NCBI RefSeq assembly: GCF_017696275.1
Contig: NZ_JAAORF010000003.1
Location: forward strand, 124,001 to 188,000
Source: Prochlorococcus marinus XMU1405
GTDB lineage: Bacteria > Cyanobacteriota > Cyanobacteriia > PCC-6307 > Cyanobiaceae
Direction of reading: 5' to 3'
DNA: 64,000 bases
Below, in pieces: positions 17,631 to 26,788 of this stretch (positions within the stretch are counted from its first letter, which is position 1; each line of letters opens with the position of its first letter). The notes beneath the pieces were generated by a model. The model did no database searches. It was given only the letters and a program-made list of their open reading frames with translations, and had not been told where the DNA came from. Position numbers and translations under genes: made by a program.

Positions 17631-18998
17631 ATGATTAACTCTCAAAGAAAAGAAGTATACATACCAATAGAAATAAAGCCACGAGAATTTATATCTCAGT
17701 TATTACTAAGTGCTGAATTAGCAAAAATAGGTTTGAGGGTTTATCTTGGTTCAAAAAAATCAATTGATGATTTAGTAGAGAATAAGAAAAATAAACAGGG
17801 TACCTATTTATATAAAGGTGGAGGCGGAACTATCAACAAGTTTAAAAAATTATCAAAACTCGTCAGTTCTATAGCTGTGCTTGATCAGGAGATAAGTCCT
17901 TGCCTAATTGACTCAGGGGTTACTATAAAAAATAGATTTGTAAAAGGATGTCTTAAATATGTGTCTAGGTTGTATTATGTTGGTCCAGAAACAAAAAAGA
18001 AAGCATCTGAAGTTTTAGAGGATATTGACGCCAGCCTAATAAAAGCCTATGGATGGCCTAGAGTTGATATATGGCAACCATCACTTCATCATATTTGGAA
18101 AGATCAAATAAGAGATATTAAGAAAAAATTTCCCCAACCATTTCTCTTATTTACATCTGATTTTGGTTGTAATTCAGAAAAACTTCTTGCAGAAAGATGC
18201 CTAGCGCTAGAAAAAAGGGGTCGCCGCAAGACAGCAAAAGATATAAGTTGGTTCAAGAATTTGTATAGGAATCACCACAAAAAATATCTTGAATTTATTA
18301 ATTTTTTGCCCTTGCTAGACGCTGACGAAGATATTCCAACAATCATTATTAGACCTCACCCATCAGAAGATCATTCATGTTGGGAAGAAGATGTTCGGCA
18401 TCTTTCAAAAATACATGTTGTTTATGAGGGCACTATTAGCCCTTGGATATTAAGTAGTGAAGGAGTTCTACATCGAGGATGTACTTCAGCTATTGAAGCC
18501 GCAATTTCAAGAAAGAAATTTGCAATTCTTTCAAATTTTGCAATTAAAAATAGTGGATCAATAGCTTCTGTGATTTCAACAGAAATAAAGAGTCTGGATA
18601 CATTAAAAATCTGGCTGAAACAAAGATATGAAGAAAAAATAGAAAATTCAAGTTTTTATCCTTTGCTAAAAGATCATATAAATTTTTCAAACAAAAAAGC
18701 TGCTGAAGAAATTGCTCAAGACTTATCCTCATTATCGGGAGAAAAAGTTTTCCCCTCCGATTTGAATATTAAAAAATCAACTAAATCTAAAATAAAAATA
18801 TTTTTTTATAAATTAAAGAATAAAATCTTTAGAAAAAAAGACTATGTTCCTAAATTGCCTAAAAAAAATAAAATGCAAGATGGAATTAAACTACTGGAGT
18901 GCAAATATTTTTTAGAATTAATTTATCCAGAACTTTTTTTCTCAATTCATGAGACAAATAAAGATTTAATAAAAATTGAATTTAATAATTTAGATTAA
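17631..18998 (+). CDS. Surface carbohydrate biosynthesis protein, possible glycosyltransferase
   Basis: The 455-residue protein starts on the base after the ABC exporter's stop, so the two are coupled. The N-terminus YIPIEIKPREFISQLLLSAE followed by GLRVYLGS matches what I recall of a family annotated as surface carbohydrate biosynthesis protein (TIGR04396-like). The middle has IIIRPHPSED and HRGCTSAIEAAISRKKFAIL, a pattern seen in GT-B-like capsule enzymes of the KpsS/CDP-glycerol transferase kind, where the latter segment binds the donor. A basic tail follows (about 385-420). Which sugar it handles is unknown; context makes a nonulosonate plausible. Confidence 0.7.
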   Translation: MINSQRKEVYIPIEIKPREFISQLLLSAELAKIGLRVYLGSKKSIDDLVENKKNKQGTYLYKGGGGTINKFKKLSKLVSSIAVLDQEISPCLIDSGVTIKNRFVKGCLKYVSRLYYVGPETKKKASEVLEDIDASLIKAYGWPRVDIWQPSLHHIWKDQIRDIKKKFPQPFLLFTSDFGCNSEKLLAERCLALEKRGRRKTAKDISWFKNLYRNHHKKYLEFINFLPLLDADEDIPTIIIRPHPSEDHSCWEEDVRHLSKIHVVYEGTISPWILSSEGVLHRGCTSAIEAAISRKKFAILSNFAIKNSGSIASVISTEIKSLDTLKIWLKQRYEEKIENSSFYPLLKDHINFSNKKAAEEIAQDLSSLSGEKVFPSDLNIKKSTKSKIKIFFYKLKNKIFRKKDYVPKLPKKNKMQDGIKLLECKYFLELIYPELFFSIHETNKDLIKIEFNNLD

Positions 18999-19270
18999 TA
19001 ATCCTAAAATCCTTAGAAATTATTTTAAAATTTTAGTAGTTTTTTTGGGACGCCGAAAAGACTAAGAGTTTTAAAATTAAAAATTTTGAAATAAATAATT
19101 TTTATAATTTTTATTAAAAATATCCTCTCTTCGCAAAAAAATGAAACTACTCAAATCTTAAAATTAAGATAAATAATTAACTTTCTAATTATGAATCTTT
19201 AAATCTTTTTTTATCTGTCTAGTTTATTTATAAAGTAAAAAATTTTATTTAATTGTGATATTTTAAAATT

Positions 19271-19290
19271 AAGGAAATAGCAAATCTATG
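19271..19290 (+). promoter_or_regulatory. Shine-Dalgarno sequence of the GT8-like gene
   Basis: AAGGA at 19271-19275 lies 12 bases before the ATG at 19288. The preceding ~270 bases (18999-19270) are AT-rich and show no ORF or convincing hairpin. Confidence 0.45.
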
Positions 19291-20148
19291 GATAGAACTA
19301 TAAGTAATCATGCAATTTGCTATGTAGCTTTTGGTGAACTTTATATAGCACAAGCTTTATTATCAATAAAGTCTTTAAAGAAAATAGATAATCAAACAAA
19401 AATAGTTTTGATAACTAATATAAAATTCAATCTAGATTTGATTGAGTTTTGGGATAAAAGCAAAGATGAAATACTTTTATTTCCGGAATCTCTCACCAAA
19501 AATAGAAATTACAAAACAAATATTGACAAATATGTAAATGCAGAGAAAGTTGCTTACATAGACAGCGATACGATTGTTTTATCCGACTTTTCTATGGCAT
19601 GGAATTTTCTAGATTATTTTGATATTTGTTTTAAATTTAACCCTGTAAGACAAAAAAAACAGGGGAAAGGTGACATTTTAATACTTGATAAAAAATATAA
19701 AGTCCAACAATTACCTCATTTTAATGGAGGTTTATTCTTCTTTAAAAAGTCAAAAGTAACTATTGATTTTTTTCGAATGTGGAATGAAAGTTTTAAGAAA
19801 TTTGATTTACCTTATGATCAAATAAGTCTTAATGAATCATTATTTAAGTCCAAAGTAAGAATACTTCCATTAACTGCTGAATGGAACTATTTCCCAGATC
19901 TAAATTTCTTTAGAGGTAAAATAAGAAAACCAATTATTTTTCATTACACAAACAGAATTTCTTTTGTTATAGAAAAAGAACTTTTGAAGATAGCAGATCT
20001 TACTAGTCTTAATAAATTAAATATAAAAGAGAAAATCAAGCAAAGACGAAAAGAGAGAAGAAAAAAAATTGGTCGTTTTGAATGGTTAAAATTATTGTCA
20101 CTTTGGATAATTAACTTCACGTCAGAGAAGAAAAGACTTAATCTCTAA
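19288..20148 (+). CDS. Nucleotide-diphospho-sugar transferase, GT-A fold, GT8-like
   Basis: A 286-residue protein beginning CYVAFGELYIAQALLSIKSL, typical of GT8-like enzymes. A DSD metal motif in EKVAYIDSDTIVLSDF lies near residue 94. HFNGGLFFFKKS and PYDQISLNESLF follow in the positions where GT8-like enzymes contact the acceptor. The tail is strongly basic (IKQRRKERRKKIG). It is presumed to transfer a hexose or related sugar to the growing lipid-linked glycan on the cytoplasmic face. The substrate cannot be read. It starts a rightward run of glycan genes that continues to 31175. Confidence 0.8.
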   Translation: MDRTISNHAICYVAFGELYIAQALLSIKSLKKIDNQTKIVLITNIKFNLDLIEFWDKSKDEILLFPESLTKNRNYKTNIDKYVNAEKVAYIDSDTIVLSDFSMAWNFLDYFDICFKFNPVRQKKQGKGDILILDKKYKVQQLPHFNGGLFFFKKSKVTIDFFRMWNESFKKFDLPYDQISLNESLFKSKVRILPLTAEWNYFPDLNFFRGKIRKPIIFHYTNRISFVIEKELLKIADLTSLNKLNIKEKIKQRRKERRKKIGRFEWLKLLSLWIINFTSEKKRLNL

Positions 20149-20164
20149 ATAAATCAATAAAAAT

Positions 20165-21004
20165 TTGCATTTTTTCAAATCATTAAATCTATCTACAAAA
20201 GATAGGAAGAACGAGATCCCTTCCTCTTTTAGAGTAGGGGAAGTAGTTATTAATAATTTAAATCCCTTAGGTGGAATGTTTAAGAAAGGAGTAACTAAAG
20301 CGGGAAGAATATCACTCTCGGGTAATCTAAATGATGGGACTAAGGTTAAAGTATATGAATCATTTAGTTCGAGTCAAATTAATCTTAGGAAGATATTAGG
20401 AGATAAACTAGAAAAAGAAGATACTTTATTTCCTCCTATTTTGGCATCTGATGAAAATTTTATAGTTGAAAAATGGATCTCAGGTAAAAGATTATCGGAA
20501 ATAAAGCCAAATATCTTGGATAAATATTCAGAAAGATTAATAAATTTTATAAAAGAAATCCATTATGACTCCTCTTTTAATGAAATCGCAAAAGCCCATA
20601 GAGACTCTTTCTGTTATTTATCAGATTATTTAATGATGAGATTAAAACCTTGGCAAAAATGGTTTCCAGTTGAAAATTTGATAAATGAATGGATTAAATC
20701 AGATTCGGAAACAGAAAAAATCATTCAAACAAGAATTTCTCATCCTGATCTTTCGCTATCTAATATTATCTTATGTCCTAATGAAAATATTTATATTGTT
20801 GATAATGAGTTAATAGGAGCCGGCAAAGGTTGGCTATTAGACGAACGCAATTCATTTTTTAGAGATAAGGTTCTTTCACCAAAATATGAAGATCCAATTA
20901 AAAATTTTTACAACCTTTCTTGGAAATTGCGTCTTGTGGGATCTGCATTAGATGAAGGCGATTTTTATCGTGCTAAAAGAATGGCCGATCTTAAAAGGAT
21001 TTAA
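20165..21004 (+). CDS. Phosphotransferase-like kinase (APH/choline kinase fold)
   Basis: A 279-residue protein with a TTG start. The C-terminal half has the phosphotransferase catalytic loop HPDLSLSN (His193, Asp195, Asn200) and a metal-binding aspartate in YIVDNE (Asp213), matching the HxDxxxxN ... D/E pattern of aminoglycoside phosphotransferase/choline kinase relatives. The N-terminal lobe is reduced; FIVEKWISGKRLSEI looks like the hinge region. In an LPS cluster such kinases can phosphorylate core sugars (WaaP-like) or small molecules for activation. It is followed 33 bases later by a GT2 gene. The substrate is unknown. Confidence 0.7.
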   Translation: MHFFKSLNLSTKDRKNEIPSSFRVGEVVINNLNPLGGMFKKGVTKAGRISLSGNLNDGTKVKVYESFSSSQINLRKILGDKLEKEDTLFPPILASDENFIVEKWISGKRLSEIKPNILDKYSERLINFIKEIHYDSSFNEIAKAHRDSFCYLSDYLMMRLKPWQKWFPVENLINEWIKSDSETEKIIQTRISHPDLSLSNIILCPNENIYIVDNELIGAGKGWLLDERNSFFRDKVLSPKYEDPIKNFYNLSWKLRLVGSALDEGDFYRAKRMADLKRI

Positions 21005-21037
21005 AACTTATCACAAAATAATTTTTTTACTTTTCAA

Positions 21038-21958
21038 ATGAAATTAGTATCTATCATTATTACCTGCTTTAATTCTCAAGACACAATTAAAAGAGCTATT
21101 AATAGTGCATTAGAACAAGACTGGTCCAATACAGAAATAATAGTAATTGATGATTATTCCAAAGATTTATCTTTTAATATTTTAAGGGAAATAGCATCAC
21201 GAGAATCTCGCATTTCTTTATTAAGGAATAATTCAAATTTAGGATATCCAGCATCATTAAATAAAGCCATAAAGCAAGCTAAAGGAGAATATATAGCGAT
21301 TTTTGATGATGATGATGATAATGTATCAAATAGAATTTCTTTACAAGTAGAGCGTATTTTAGAATTTGAAAATAATCACTCTTACCCTCTTACACTATGT
21401 TATTCAAATAGAAATGTTTTTAAACCCGGCAAATCAGTTTACGACCATGTAGCTTACGCTATTGGAAGAAAACCACCTGAACCATTTGGAGAAGAAGTTG
21501 CAGATTATCTTTTTGGATTTCCAGTAGACGATAAAAAAACATGGGGCATGTTTGGAAGCTGCACTTTAATGGCCCGTAAAAGTGTTTTTGAGGAAATAGG
21601 AAACTTTGACGAATCATTTCGAAGATCCGCAGAGTTAGATTTTGCAATACGTGCTGCATTTAAAGGAACTTATTTTATATCTGTTAACAAACCATTAATT
21701 GGAATGCATAAAACAAAAGGTTCAGATAAAGCGGGAAATATACCACTTATTTACTCTCTTAAACTTCGCAAAAAATATATTGATTATCTCAAATCTCGTA
21801 ATTTTTATTTTGCTTCGATCCTGATAGCATATTCTAACTTTTACCTTAATAAAAAAAACCGAATAATAGGAATTATTTATAGGTTATTTGCCTTTATATG
21901 TTCTCTAAATTTATTGAAAAACTTTTTAAAGAGAAAATTTAAAAATTTAAAACTTTAA
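21038..21958 (+). CDS. Glycosyltransferase family 2 (tandem paralogue 1)
   Basis: GT-A enzyme of 306 residues: SIIITCFNSQDTIKRAIN at the start, VIDDYSKD (nucleotide binding), then the metal-binding IAIFDDDDDN and a C-terminal acceptor part with MFGSCTLMARKS and FDESFRRSAELDFAIRA. The C-terminal ~50 residues hold one hydrophobic, probably membrane-associated stretch and a basic tail. It is clearly related to the next gene and to the GT2 at 23849, with the same block order (FDDDD, then R-S/Q-E-D/L-x-D), suggesting local duplication. Donor and acceptor are unknown. Confidence 0.9.
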   Translation: MKLVSIIITCFNSQDTIKRAINSALEQDWSNTEIIVIDDYSKDLSFNILREIASRESRISLLRNNSNLGYPASLNKAIKQAKGEYIAIFDDDDDNVSNRISLQVERILEFENNHSYPLTLCYSNRNVFKPGKSVYDHVAYAIGRKPPEPFGEEVADYLFGFPVDDKKTWGMFGSCTLMARKSVFEEIGNFDESFRRSAELDFAIRAAFKGTYFISVNKPLIGMHKTKGSDKAGNIPLIYSLKLRKKYIDYLKSRNFYFASILIAYSNFYLNKKNRIIGIIYRLFAFICSLNLLKNFLKRKFKNLKL

Positions 21959-21969
21959 AAACATAATTT

Positions 21970-22923
21970 ATGGAATTACCTTTAATAACAATTGGCATAT
22001 CATCCTATAATGCTTCTAGAACAATAGAGAGATCAGTTTGTTCAGCATTATCTCAATCATGGAGACCAATAGAAATAATAATAGTTGATGATTGTTCTAA
22101 CGATGGAACATATGAGAAGCTATTAAAAATGTCATCAAAATATAAAGATATTAGAGTTTTTAAAAATAATAAAAATTATGGAATAGGATTCGTACGTAAT
22201 TTAATCATAAAAAAATCGCGTGGAAAATTCTTAGCTTTTTTTGATGATGATGATGAAAGTATGCCAGATAGATTAAAATTACAATATAAAAAAATAGTAG
22301 AATATGAAAAACATCTTAACTCTTCATCTCTTGTAATTTGTCATAGTAGTCGCAATGTAATTTATCCAAATGGGAAAATAAGATTAGAAAAAGCGTTAGG
22401 GTCAAAAAATACTCATCTAATACCTTTTGGAAAATCAGTTGCCAAAAGAATTCTTTTAGGAAAACCTCTAAAAAACGGTTATGGAGCTTGTCCTACTTGT
22501 AGTCAAATGGCGAGGATTTCAACTTATCATGCAGTAGATGGATTTGACGAAAAATTTCGACGCTCAGAAGATACAGATTTATGCATTAGGCTTGCAATAA
22601 AAGGAGCTCATTTTGTAGGAATAAACCAACCACTTGTCTTACAAAAGATGACTAAAACTCCTGAAAAGAATATAGATATTGAGTTTAAATTTGCGAAAAT
22701 GCTTCTTAAAAAACATAAAAACTTTATTGCCAAATACGGAAAATATGAGTTCTGTTTTGATTGGCAAAAAATTAAATATTGTTTTTACAAAAGAGACCTA
22801 AAAAAGTTTATTGCTTCTTTGTTGGTTTTGATAATGAGATATCCCAAAGAAACTTTGCTGCGTTTATTTCAATCATTAAGAAGTATCCAACTAAACATTG
22901 ATTACTCACTATTTCACAAATAG
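21970..22923 (+). CDS. Glycosyltransferase family 2 (tandem paralogue 2)
   Basis: A 317-residue GT2 protein with IGISSYNASRTIERS, IVDDCSNDGTYE, and metal site LAFFDDDDESMPDRL. The acceptor half includes GACPTCSQMARISTYH and FDEKFRRSEDTDLCIRLAIKGA. It begins 11 bases after paralogue 1. Divergence from the other two GT2 copies suggests separate linkages in one repeat unit. A C-terminal amphipathic/hydrophobic part (FIASLLVLIMRYP) may hold it at the membrane. Confidence 0.9.
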   Translation: MELPLITIGISSYNASRTIERSVCSALSQSWRPIEIIIVDDCSNDGTYEKLLKMSSKYKDIRVFKNNKNYGIGFVRNLIIKKSRGKFLAFFDDDDESMPDRLKLQYKKIVEYEKHLNSSSLVICHSSRNVIYPNGKIRLEKALGSKNTHLIPFGKSVAKRILLGKPLKNGYGACPTCSQMARISTYHAVDGFDEKFRRSEDTDLCIRLAIKGAHFVGINQPLVLQKMTKTPEKNIDIEFKFAKMLLKKHKNFIAKYGKYEFCFDWQKIKYCFYKRDLKKFIASLLVLIMRYPKETLLRLFQSLRSIQLNIDYSLFHK

Positions 22924-22956
22924 ATTTGTTTCAATCACTAAAATCCCAAATTAATA

Positions 22957-23802
22957 ATGAATTGGTTTCTAAAAATTGTATTGAAAATTTTAATTAGTCG
23001 GCTACCAATTCCATACTCATTTTGGAAAACTATTGGATTTTTTAAACATGGAAAAATGGATTCGTGTGAATATGCCATTAAAATATTCAACTTGCACTTT
23101 AATAGAGCTTTCCCGAAAAAAGTTCCTATGAATTTAAAGATACTAGAATTAGGACCTGGCGATAGTATAGCTTCTGCAATTATTGGGTTTTGTCATGGTG
23201 CTTCATGTATCTATTTAGTTGATGTTGATAATTATGTGACTAAGGATTTGAATTTTTATAAACGACTTATTTCTACTTTAAAGTCTAAAGGATTAAAAAC
23301 ACCTAATATTTCTGAAGCAAATTCAATAGAAGATATACTAACTACTTGTAATTGTATTTATCTTACAAATGGCTTAGCCAGCTTAAAAACGTTAAGAAAA
23401 AATAGTATCGATTATGTATGGTCTCATTCAGTATTAGAACATATACGCAAATATCAGTTTTTTGAAGTCCAAAAAGAATTGAAACGATTATTAAAGCCAT
23501 CTGGTCTTGCTTCACATAGTATAGATTTCCAAGATCATCTTGATTATGGTCTAAATAATCTAAGATTTTCCGAAGAAATTTGGGAGTCAAGTTTTTTTGC
23601 AAATGCTGGATTTTATACGAATAGAATACCTGCTTTAAAAATGCACTCTATCTTCGAAAAAATCGGTTTTAAAATAAAACACAAATCATTAGGCAAATGG
23701 CCAAGACTTCCTACCAAAAGATCAAGCATGCACAGAGAATTTGATATATTTTCTGATTCAGAATTAATAAATCGTACATCTTATGTTTTGCTAGAAAAAT
23801 AA
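22957..23802 (+). CDS. Class I SAM methyltransferase-like protein
   Basis: A 281-residue protein with SAM motif I as LKILELGPGDSIASAI (about residues 50-65), an acidic end of strand 2 in YLVDVDNY, and the later SIDYVWSHSVLEHIRKYQFF with ELKRLLKPSGLASHS, as in Methyltransf_11-type enzymes. Residues ~190-281 (HLDYGLNNLRFSEEIW, NRIPALKMHSIFEKIG) are typical of glycan-cluster methyltransferases. It probably O-methylates a sugar. It is embedded between GT2 paralogues 2 and 3. Confidence 0.82.
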   Translation: MNWFLKIVLKILISRLPIPYSFWKTIGFFKHGKMDSCEYAIKIFNLHFNRAFPKKVPMNLKILELGPGDSIASAIIGFCHGASCIYLVDVDNYVTKDLNFYKRLISTLKSKGLKTPNISEANSIEDILTTCNCIYLTNGLASLKTLRKNSIDYVWSHSVLEHIRKYQFFEVQKELKRLLKPSGLASHSIDFQDHLDYGLNNLRFSEEIWESSFFANAGFYTNRIPALKMHSIFEKIGFKIKHKSLGKWPRLPTKRSSMHREFDIFSDSELINRTSYVLLEK

Positions 23803-23848
23803 TACTACTTCATATTGCGAAAATGATTGAAAAATAAAATTTTTTATT

Positions 23849-24871
23849 ATGAAAAAAAAGCCCCTAATTACTATTGCAATAACCTGTTTTAATGCAGAAA
23901 AAACTATAGAGAGAGCTCTTTTAAGTGCTATAAATCAAGATTGGACGAATTTTGAAATCATTGTTGTTGACGATGCATCTACAGACTCTTCAAAAGAAAT
24001 ACTAAAAAAATATGAATCAAAATATATAAATATAAATGTTATTTATCAATTTAAAAATAAAGGTTGTGCCTATTCAAGAAACCAACTTATTGCAAATGCT
24101 AATGGAGATTTTATTGCCTTCTTTGATGACGATGATTTCAGTAGTTCTAAACGGATAAGGTTGCAATATGAACATCTTATAAATTATGAAAAGGTTCAAG
24201 CTACGAAATTTGTTGCTTGCTTTGCATCTGGTTTTAGAATTTATCCAAATAGTTATAAAAAAAATATCTTAGCAGTAGGAGCTTTTGGTCAGCCGCCAAT
24301 TGGATTTCAAATGGTTAATTATCTTTTATTTAATGAGCGTATGAAAGGTATTGATTATGGAGCAGGAGTACCGACTTGCTCACTACTTGCACGAACTATC
24401 GTTTTAAAAAATGCAGGAGGGTTTGATTCAAAGATTAGACGTCAAGAAGATATTGACTTTGCTATTAGGCTTGCAAAAAATGGATGTCATTTTATTGGAA
24501 TAAAAGAACAAGTGATTAAGCAATATGTATCTTTTACAAATGATAAAAGCGCTCTAATAGAGTATAAGAGTTCACTTTTAGTGATAGAAAAAAATAAGGA
24601 TTATCTAGTATCTAAAAGATTATATAATTACATGAAATTATGGGTTAAAATAAAATTTTTTCATTTAAGCAAAAATGATTTTGTAGCTTTTTTTGTTCTT
24701 TTAGCAATCTTTTTTTCATATCCTATTAGAACTGTTAAACATTTTTCTAGATCAAGTTTTAACAGGTTTTTACATGAGCAATTTATAAATTCTACTCCCA
24801 AAAGACTTATGATAAAAAGGAATTGTGTTAAATTTTTAAATTATCTGATTAATATTTTCAACCATGAATAA
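23849..24871 (+). CDS. Glycosyltransferase family 2 (tandem paralogue 3)
   Basis: A 340-residue GT2 protein: TIAITCFNAEKTIERALL, VVDDASTDSSKEIL, FIAFFDDDDFSSSKRIRL, and acceptor segment GAGVPTCSLLARTIV with FDSKIRRQEDIDFAIRLAKNG. It shares block order and many identities with the GT2 genes at 21038 and 21970. The C-terminus has a hydrophobic stretch (FVAFFVLLAIFFSYPI). Its end overlaps the next gene by 8 bases, implying translational coupling to a methyltransferase. Confidence 0.9.
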   Translation: MKKKPLITIAITCFNAEKTIERALLSAINQDWTNFEIIVVDDASTDSSKEILKKYESKYININVIYQFKNKGCAYSRNQLIANANGDFIAFFDDDDFSSSKRIRLQYEHLINYEKVQATKFVACFASGFRIYPNSYKKNILAVGAFGQPPIGFQMVNYLLFNERMKGIDYGAGVPTCSLLARTIVLKNAGGFDSKIRRQEDIDFAIRLAKNGCHFIGIKEQVIKQYVSFTNDKSALIEYKSSLLVIEKNKDYLVSKRLYNYMKLWVKIKFFHLSKNDFVAFFVLLAIFFSYPIRTVKHFSRSSFNRFLHEQFINSTPKRLMIKRNCVKFLNYLINIFNHE

Positions 24872-25634
24872 AAATTCATCTTTATATGAAAATTATATAA
24901 ATGATCTTAAAATTTACTCAAAGCAACCTAATGAAACTCGCTTAGTTGCAAATCAGCTATTGCGGATGCATAGTGAGATTTGCAAAAGGGAATCCCCAGT
25001 TGTTTTGGAATTAGGGGTAGATAGGGGTCAAAGTACGAAAGTTTTTCTAAATGCTATTCATAACAAACAAGAATCACATTTAATTTCGGTCGATATTCGA
25101 GATTGTTCTGAGGTCGCAGACTCAAATCTTTGGACATTTGTAAAGATGGATTCAAGTAAAGTCAACGATATTATTAAAGAGGCTCCTGTTCTCAATGATG
25201 GTATAGATGTTATTTATATAGACTCTCTTCATACACCCAAACATGTTTATAAAGAAGTTTACGGATGGTTCCCTTTTTTAAAAAAAGGTGGTGTTATTTT
25301 TTTTGATGACATAGATTCCAATCCTTATTTAAAAGGTCAAAGAAAAGATAATGTAGGAATTGAAATATCAAATAGAAAAATCCTTGAACTAATAGAATCT
25401 ATTTTTTTATCTAACATAAATATTGTTAACCTTGAAATATTTAAAGGTTCAACAGGACTTGCTAGATTAGAAAAAATTTGCGAAAAAGGAATAAATCTTC
25501 AATCTCCCAAAATAATCAAAAAAAGGAATAACACTTTTTTCTGGAAACTTCTAAATATTTTTTCTAAAAGAAAGCAGTATACTCACAGTACTAAGACTAA
25601 TGAAAGTTTTCTAATTGACGTTACCAAATATTAA
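24864..25634 (+). CDS. SAM methyltransferase, CmcI/Methyltransf_24-like
   Basis: A 256-residue protein. VLELGVDRGQSTKVFL (about residues 46-62) is a SAM motif I variant, SVDIRDCSE marks strand 2, and DVIYIDSLHTPKHVYKEV with FLKKGGVIFFDDIDSNP is the characteristic D-x-x-H / GG-x-x-x-x-DD block of this family. Such enzymes methylate hydroxyl groups of sugars or antibiotics. The last ~50 residues are a basic, low-complexity tail. The substrate is unknown. It is coupled to the upstream GT2 by an 8-base overlap. Confidence 0.83.
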   Translation: MNKNSSLYENYINDLKIYSKQPNETRLVANQLLRMHSEICKRESPVVLELGVDRGQSTKVFLNAIHNKQESHLISVDIRDCSEVADSNLWTFVKMDSSKVNDIIKEAPVLNDGIDVIYIDSLHTPKHVYKEVYGWFPFLKKGGVIFFDDIDSNPYLKGQRKDNVGIEISNRKILELIESIFLSNINIVNLEIFKGSTGLARLEKICEKGINLQSPKIIKKRNNTFFWKLLNIFSKRKQYTHSTKTNESFLIDVTKY

Positions 25635-25671
25635 TTCTTATGTTTTATTATTTTTATACTTGTGAGAAGAA

Positions 25672-26781
25672 ATGATTACGATTCTCTTCGCTTGTCGTAA
25701 TTTCAACAACATGGCAGGAGGTGTAGAGCGCATGGCATCATTGATAATGAACGAAATGATAAAAAGAGGTCATAAAGTAGTTTTATTAACTTGGGATCCA
25801 ATAAATGCAAACTCACATTACTACCTCAATCCAAAAATTCGTTGGCACAAACTTGATCTTGGATCACCTAATGAAAAAGCAAGTTGGAAATTAAGATTTA
25901 AAAGACAATTAAAAATCCGTCAAATTGTAAAAGAAATAAATCCTTCGGTAGTAATTGGATTTCAAGTAGGTACATTTCTTGCCATTCGTCTTGCTTTAAT
26001 AGGCCTTTTTATTCCTACTATTGCTGCAGAACGTAATTCCCCAGATTTGTTTAAATACTCAAAAAATGGGAGAAACAAACGTTTTTTATTTTCATTAGCA
26101 CTATTATTTTCCGATGTTATCACGGTTCAATTTGATAGCTATATTAAGAAATATCCTTTTTTTTTAAGATCTCGAATAATTACTATCTCAAATCCAGTTT
26201 TCCCTTGCATTCATCCATCTTTTCCTAATGAAATTAAAAAAACTTCAAAAAGAATACTTAATGTTGGGCGTCTTTCATTTCAAAAAAATCAACTTTTTTT
26301 AATTAAATCTTTTTCTTTAATTGCTTCTAAATATCCAAATTGGAATTTAACTTTAGTAGGGGAGGGAGAATATCGTAAAAAATTAGAAATATTGATTAAC
26401 AAAAAAGGTTTAAGTAATCGTATTGAATTAATTGGAGCAGTTAAGAAAGTAGATTATTGGTATCAAAATAGTTCTTTTTTTGTTTTCCCCTCTTTATGGG
26501 AAGGATTCCCAAATGCCCTTGTTGAGGCTCTCAGAGAGGGTCTACCAGCTATAGGTTTAATCTCTACTTCAGGAGTTAACCAATTAATAAAAAACAAACA
26601 AAATGGCTTATTAGTGGAATCTAACGAAACCGCATTTGCATCTGCTATGGAAGAAATGATAAAGAAAAAAAATTTTAGAAAAAATGCAGGGAAAAAAGCA
26701 AGTTTTTTAATTCAAAGATTCCCTCCTAATTTAATTTTTAATCAGTGGGAAAAGTTATTTTTGAATTTGTCAAATAATTAA
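25672..26781 (+). CDS. Glycosyltransferase family 4 (tandem paralogue 1)
   Basis: GT-B retaining glycosyltransferase of 369 residues. The N-terminal domain begins ILFACRNFNNMAGGVERMAS (glycine-rich acceptor loop with E-R). The C-terminal donor domain has ILNVGRLSFQKNQLFLIKSF, LTLVGEGEYRKKLE and the EX7E-type block VFPSLWEGFPNALVEALREG. It catalyses transfer to the growing glycan at the cytoplasmic side of the membrane. It is followed 7 bases later by a paralogue with the same opening pattern. Confidence 0.92.
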   Translation: MITILFACRNFNNMAGGVERMASLIMNEMIKRGHKVVLLTWDPINANSHYYLNPKIRWHKLDLGSPNEKASWKLRFKRQLKIRQIVKEINPSVVIGFQVGTFLAIRLALIGLFIPTIAAERNSPDLFKYSKNGRNKRFLFSLALLFSDVITVQFDSYIKKYPFFLRSRIITISNPVFPCIHPSFPNEIKKTSKRILNVGRLSFQKNQLFLIKSFSLIASKYPNWNLTLVGEGEYRKKLEILINKKGLSNRIELIGAVKKVDYWYQNSSFFVFPSLWEGFPNALVEALREGLPAIGLISTSGVNQLIKNKQNGLLVESNETAFASAMEEMIKKKNFRKNAGKKASFLIQRFPPNLIFNQWEKLFLNLSNN

Positions 26782-26788
26782 GTTACTA

